Origin: Chloroflexota bacterium
Lineage (GTDB): Bacteria > Chloroflexota > Anaerolineae > UBA4142
NCBI GenBank assembly: GCA_023380675.1
Contig: JAMCRS010000121.1
Location: 1 to 6,439, forward strand
Reading direction: 5' to 3'
DNA length: 6,439 nt
Part shown: piece after piece, positions 4,581-6,439 of the stretch
Layout of the letters: every line of letters starts with the position of its first letter
Numbering within the stretch: position 1 is the first letter of the stretch
Made by a program: the position numbers and the translations under genes
The notes under the pieces: generated by a model
What the model was told of the DNA's origin: nothing
The model's database searches: none
The model's input: only the letters and a program-made list of their open reading frames with translations

Positions 4581-6121
4581 CAGAGGCAACTTTCCATAAC
4601 ACGAAGGTTGCCTTTATCTTTTTGTAGGAATGGCGGCAATTGCCCGGGATCGATGTCCTTGACGGCACCGTCTTGGATCGCCTGGTGGACAGAAACGTAA
4701 TAGCTTGGTCGCAACATCAATGCGCAGACGTGGTCGTCGCACACCCAAACTTGCTTCAGAATGACATTCAGTAGGCGTTGACGTCCTTCGATGCCGGCTT
4801 CGTTCCACCGGGTTGGAAACTCTTTCAACATCCGGTGGGCCTCGACCAGTTCCTCTTGTGGAATAGGCTTTAGCTGAGCAAGCTGCGCCTTGAGATCCTC
4901 GCGCTTTTCGACGTATTCCTCCTGCTTCAGGTACCCCATGTCCCAGCGAAAGTCAAGCCGCTCGATGATCTTTTCGATTTCCTTGATGCGTTCATCGAGG
5001 TGCTCGATGCCCAGCAGTTCTCCCACGGCATTGACGGCGGATTGCTCCCACTCCTCCGGTACCTTCATGCTGCTAAGGAAATTGGCAAGCTTCTGTTCGA
5101 TGTCATCTGCGTCAACCATCCCCTGAGGGCAACCGTTTGTCCAATCGATACGCCCGGAACAGCGATAATAACGCTGACCCCGAGGATTCTTCTGGGCTCG
5201 CATTTTGGAGTTGCAGTGGCCGCAGTAAAGCAGCCCTGACAGTGGATACGTAAGGACATTTCGAACCGCGGTGCGTCGGCCGTTGGCCAAATTGCGCACG
5301 TCTTGGCAGCGGTCGAATAGCTCCTGCGAAACGATCGCTTCGTGCTGACCCTTGAACCATTGAGTTGGCCCAGATTTATCGCGTCGGCCATTTGGCTGTT
5401 TCTTGTATGACTGATATCGGATCAACCCCAAGTATGTCTGGTTCTTGAGCATTGAACGAACCATCTCGCGATTGAAAGGCGCTCCTGTCTTCGATCGATA
5501 CCCCGCCGAGTTCAATAAGTTGGCGAGTTCCCGGTCGGAATAGTTACCAGTTGAGTATTCCTCGAACGCGCGCAGCAGCCCTTCCGCCTCTTTCTCATTA
5601 CGCACAAGGACCCCCTTGTCATTCTTATCATATCCAAACGGCGCGAGGTTGTTTTGCTTGCCCTGAGAGGCCTTCTCGCGCTTGCCCTTTTTCGTTTCTG
5701 AACTGAGGTTGCGGCTATGCCACTCGGCGACGAGCTCGAGCACACCTTCGGTCAGCATGCCGGCAAGACTATCCTCATCCTCAGAAAGTTCAGTGACTGA
5801 GAACACTTTGATTCCCAGGTCGGCGCGAAAAAGTGACTTGTATACGCTTGAATCGCGGCGACTACGGGCGAGACGATCAAACTTGTGCACTACGATGGCG
5901 TCGAATTCTTTGCGACGAGCGCCGAGGACCATTTCCTGAAAAGCAGGCCGATCGTCAGTCGTGCCGGTGAATGCCTCATCCTCGAAGAATCGCACAACCA
6001 CACCTTCCAGTCCGTTCTTCTGTTGGGCGACCCACAAACGAATGCCGTGCTTTTGGGCGTCGAGACTATAGTTGCCCCGTTGATCCTCTGAACTGATTCG
6101 AACATAGCCGACGTACCGCAT
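4526..6121 (-). CDS. Large serine recombinase (site-specific integrase), 3' end running into tRNA-Asp
   Basis: DNA integrase/excisionase of the large serine family. Its 531 residues begin with a resolvase domain: YVRISSEDQ (6-14) with S10 as catalytic serine, F46-D48 and FDRLARSRRD (81-90). A recombinase domain follows (about 158-285; LAPFGYD at 159-165). The zinc ribbon has C300, C303, C321 and C331. A Glu/Lys-rich coiled coil (about 375-435) and a tail complete it. ATG 6121 is preceded by GGAGG (6136-6132), 10 nt away. Base composition is less GC-rich than the flanking genes, suggesting transfer. The tail is odd: residues ~492-513 are encoded across the tRNA terminator and its flank, and ~514-531 (GSDGIRTRDLSLDRAAC) by the antisense strand of tRNA-Asp. 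This is what insertion beside a tRNA would create, with the pre-insertion C-terminus different. The recombinase core is intact and probably functional. Confidence 0.9.
   Translation of the reverse strand: MRYVGYVRISSEDQRGNYSLDAQKHGIRLWVAQQKNGLEGVVVRFFEDEAFTGTTDDRPAFQEMVLGARRKEFDAIVVHKFDRLARSRRDSSVYKSLFRADLGIKVFSVTELSEDEDSLAGMLTEGVLELVAEWHSRNLSSETKKGKREKASQGKQNNLAPFGYDKNDKGVLVRNEKEAEGLLRAFEEYSTGNYSDRELANLLNSAGYRSKTGAPFNREMVRSMLKNQTYLGLIRYQSYKKQPNGRRDKSGPTQWFKGQHEAIVSQELFDRCQDVRNLANGRRTAVRNVLTYPLSGLLYCGHCNSKMRAQKNPRGQRYYRCSGRIDWTNGCPQGMVDADDIEQKLANFLSSMKVPEEWEQSAVNAVGELLGIEHLDERIKEIEKIIERLDFRWDMGYLKQEEYVEKREDLKAQLAQLKPIPQEELVEAHRMLKEFPTRWNEAGIEGRQRLLNVILKQVWVCDDHVCALMLRPSYYVSVHQAIQDGAVKDIDPGQLPPFLQKDKGNLRVMESCLCGSDGIRTRDLSLDRAAC
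4584..4623 (+). terminator. Rho-independent terminator of tRNA-Asp
   Basis: AGGCAACTTTC (4584-4594) pairs with GAAGGTTGCCT (4603-4613), 11 bp with one G-U, around an 8-nt loop. The T-rich run TTATCTTTTT follows. It begins 3 nt after the tRNA. The same bases are read on the minus strand as part of the recombinase frame. Confidence 0.85.
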
Positions 6122-6140
6122 GGGTGGGTAACCTCCAAAA

Positions 6141-6184
6141 GGAATCGCCTTCTCTCCGTGTGCACACAGAAAGAAGGCGATTCC
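6141..6184 (-). repeat. 13-bp perfect inverted repeat with nested palindrome, next to the recombinase RBS
   Basis: GGAATCGCCTTCT (6141-6153) is exactly inverted at 6172-6184. The loop contains the perfect 10-bp palindrome GTGTGCACAC (6158-6167). On the minus strand it is followed by TTTT and then the GGAGG of the recombinase, so as RNA it would be a strong hairpin abutting the ribosome binding site. As DNA it could be a protein-binding site. Confidence 0.8.
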
Positions 6185-6203
6185 GCTTCGTGAAAACGAA
6201 GTG
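6184..6203. repeat. Short hairpin with 4-nt loop
   Basis: CTTCGT (6186-6191) pairs with ACGAAG (6196-6201), extended by C6184-G6203 and a G-T pair. The loop is GAAA on the plus strand and TTTC on the minus strand. Confidence 0.6.
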
Positions 6204-6305
6204 CTGAATCAACGTTGGCTCAACGTCCAACGGCAACTTGTTCCACCACGTCCGGCGTGATAGAATAGGTTAGCCCTTCCCGTGCTAACTCACGGTGTCG
6301 GGTCA

Positions 6306-6340
6306 GCGGCTAGGTAATGCTTCCAACATTGCCTAGCCGC
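6306..6340 (-). repeat. 14-bp inverted repeat, first hairpin of the recombinase leader
   Basis: GCGGCTAGGTAATG (6306-6319) pairs with CATTGCCTAGCCGC (6327-6340), with one G-U type mismatch (6315/6331) and a 7-nt loop. It starts about 15 nt after the predicted transcription start on the minus strand. Confidence 0.8.
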
Positions 6341-6361
6341 GCACATTTGTTCTACACCCTC

Positions 6362-6389
6362 ATTATAACATGAACTCGCGCGGTGTCAA
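6362..6389 (-). promoter_or_regulatory. Consensus promoter for the recombinase
   Basis: On the minus strand a perfect TTGACA (6389-6384), 16-nt spacer and perfect TATAAT (6367-6362). Transcription would start near 6355. A promoter this strong for an integrase suggests that expression is held back elsewhere, perhaps in the structured leader. Confidence 0.75.
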
Positions 6390-6439
6390 CAGGCCGTATC
6401 AAGACATCTAAAATGTAACCGTAGCTAGTCTAGTCGGCT

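Larger units (their letters stand above)
6122..6355 (-). promoter_or_regulatory. Long structured 5' leader of the recombinase gene
   Basis: From the predicted start near 6355 to the ATG at 6121 the transcript would carry about 230 nt. In order, hairpins lie at 6306-6340, 6269-6289 or alternatively 6280-6295, 6213-6232 (CGTTGG with CCAACG), 6184-6203 and 6141-6184. The ribosome binding site at 6136-6132 follows only 4 nt after the last. The two middle options share bases 6284-6289 and exclude each other. A possible 18-codon reading frame (6346-6290) spans the first hairpin and ends where the switch begins, but has no clear ribosome binding site in the transcript. I recognise no known riboswitch class. 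Confidence 0.55.
4507..6439. mobile_element. Candidate integrated element at tRNA-Asp, left end only
   Basis: A serine integrase with atypical base composition abuts and overlaps a tRNA gene, the usual layout of an element inserted at a tRNA. The attachment core is presumably in the 3' half of the tRNA, between about 4526 and 4580. No other copy of that sequence is seen to 6439, and no cargo other than the recombinase is present, so the element's far end and any cargo would lie to the right. The left boundary given here is the tRNA start and is approximate. Confidence 0.5.

Noticed and set aside
4216..4668. Minus-strand reading frame of 150 residues containing GATGFEPAISALTG
   Set aside because: It crosses the tRNA-Asp gene and the Hint gene in antisense. 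That peptide is the familiar artefact of translating a tRNA backwards.
6122..6355. T-box or other known riboswitch in the recombinase leader
   Set aside because: A GGTGGAACA string occurs, but the T-box core and specifier architecture are missing and no other known motif was recognised.
1..6439. CRISPR array or insertion sequence with transposase
   Set aside because: No regularly spaced repeats and no transposase; the only mobility gene is the serine recombinase.

Overview
This window is from a high-GC bacterial chromosome with one strong sign of selenocysteine use: an AhpE-like peroxiredoxin whose peroxidatic cysteine codon is TGA. The host genes are compact, start on ATG, GTG or TTG, and have consensus sigma70-type promoters. 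The lineage cannot be fixed from this sequence. The selenoprotein and the lipoprotein-Hint gene would fit deep-branching soil or subsurface groups, but that is a guess.

Left end (1-510). A sugar-type ABC transporter permease runs off the left edge on the minus strand. Its promoter and the folB promoter face away from each other, with a perfect 14-bp palindrome between them. The first 30 bases of the window are an inverted copy (29 of 30) of part of the permease promoter region. This is either a real inverted repeat or a chimeric contig end.

Housekeeping block, plus strand (542-4447). folB (dihydroneopterin aldolase, folate) overlaps cobO/cobA (corrinoid adenosyltransferase, B12) by 4 bp. After about 100 bp come the selenocysteine peroxiredoxin, with a hairpin placed like a bacterial SECIS, and a DUF2203 gene 17 bp downstream. 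A 252-bp spacer holds a short tandem repeat. lipB (octanoyltransferase, lipoate) follows, overlapped by 23 bp by a putative lipoprotein with a C-terminal Hint (intein/hedgehog-type) domain.

Right end (4466-6439). A tRNA-Asp(GTC) gene has its own promoter and terminator. Facing it on the minus strand is a 531-residue large serine recombinase whose reading frame runs through the terminator and into the tRNA gene, so its last ~18 residues are antisense tRNA. This looks like one end of an element inserted at tRNA-Asp. The recombinase has a consensus promoter and a leader of about 230 nt with at least five hairpins, two of them mutually exclusive. No second copy of the tRNA 3' end is visible, so the other end of the element would lie outside the window.

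Most worth following up: the Sec peroxiredoxin and its SECIS, the recombinase with its structured leader and tRNA-derived tail, and the lipoprotein-Hint protein.
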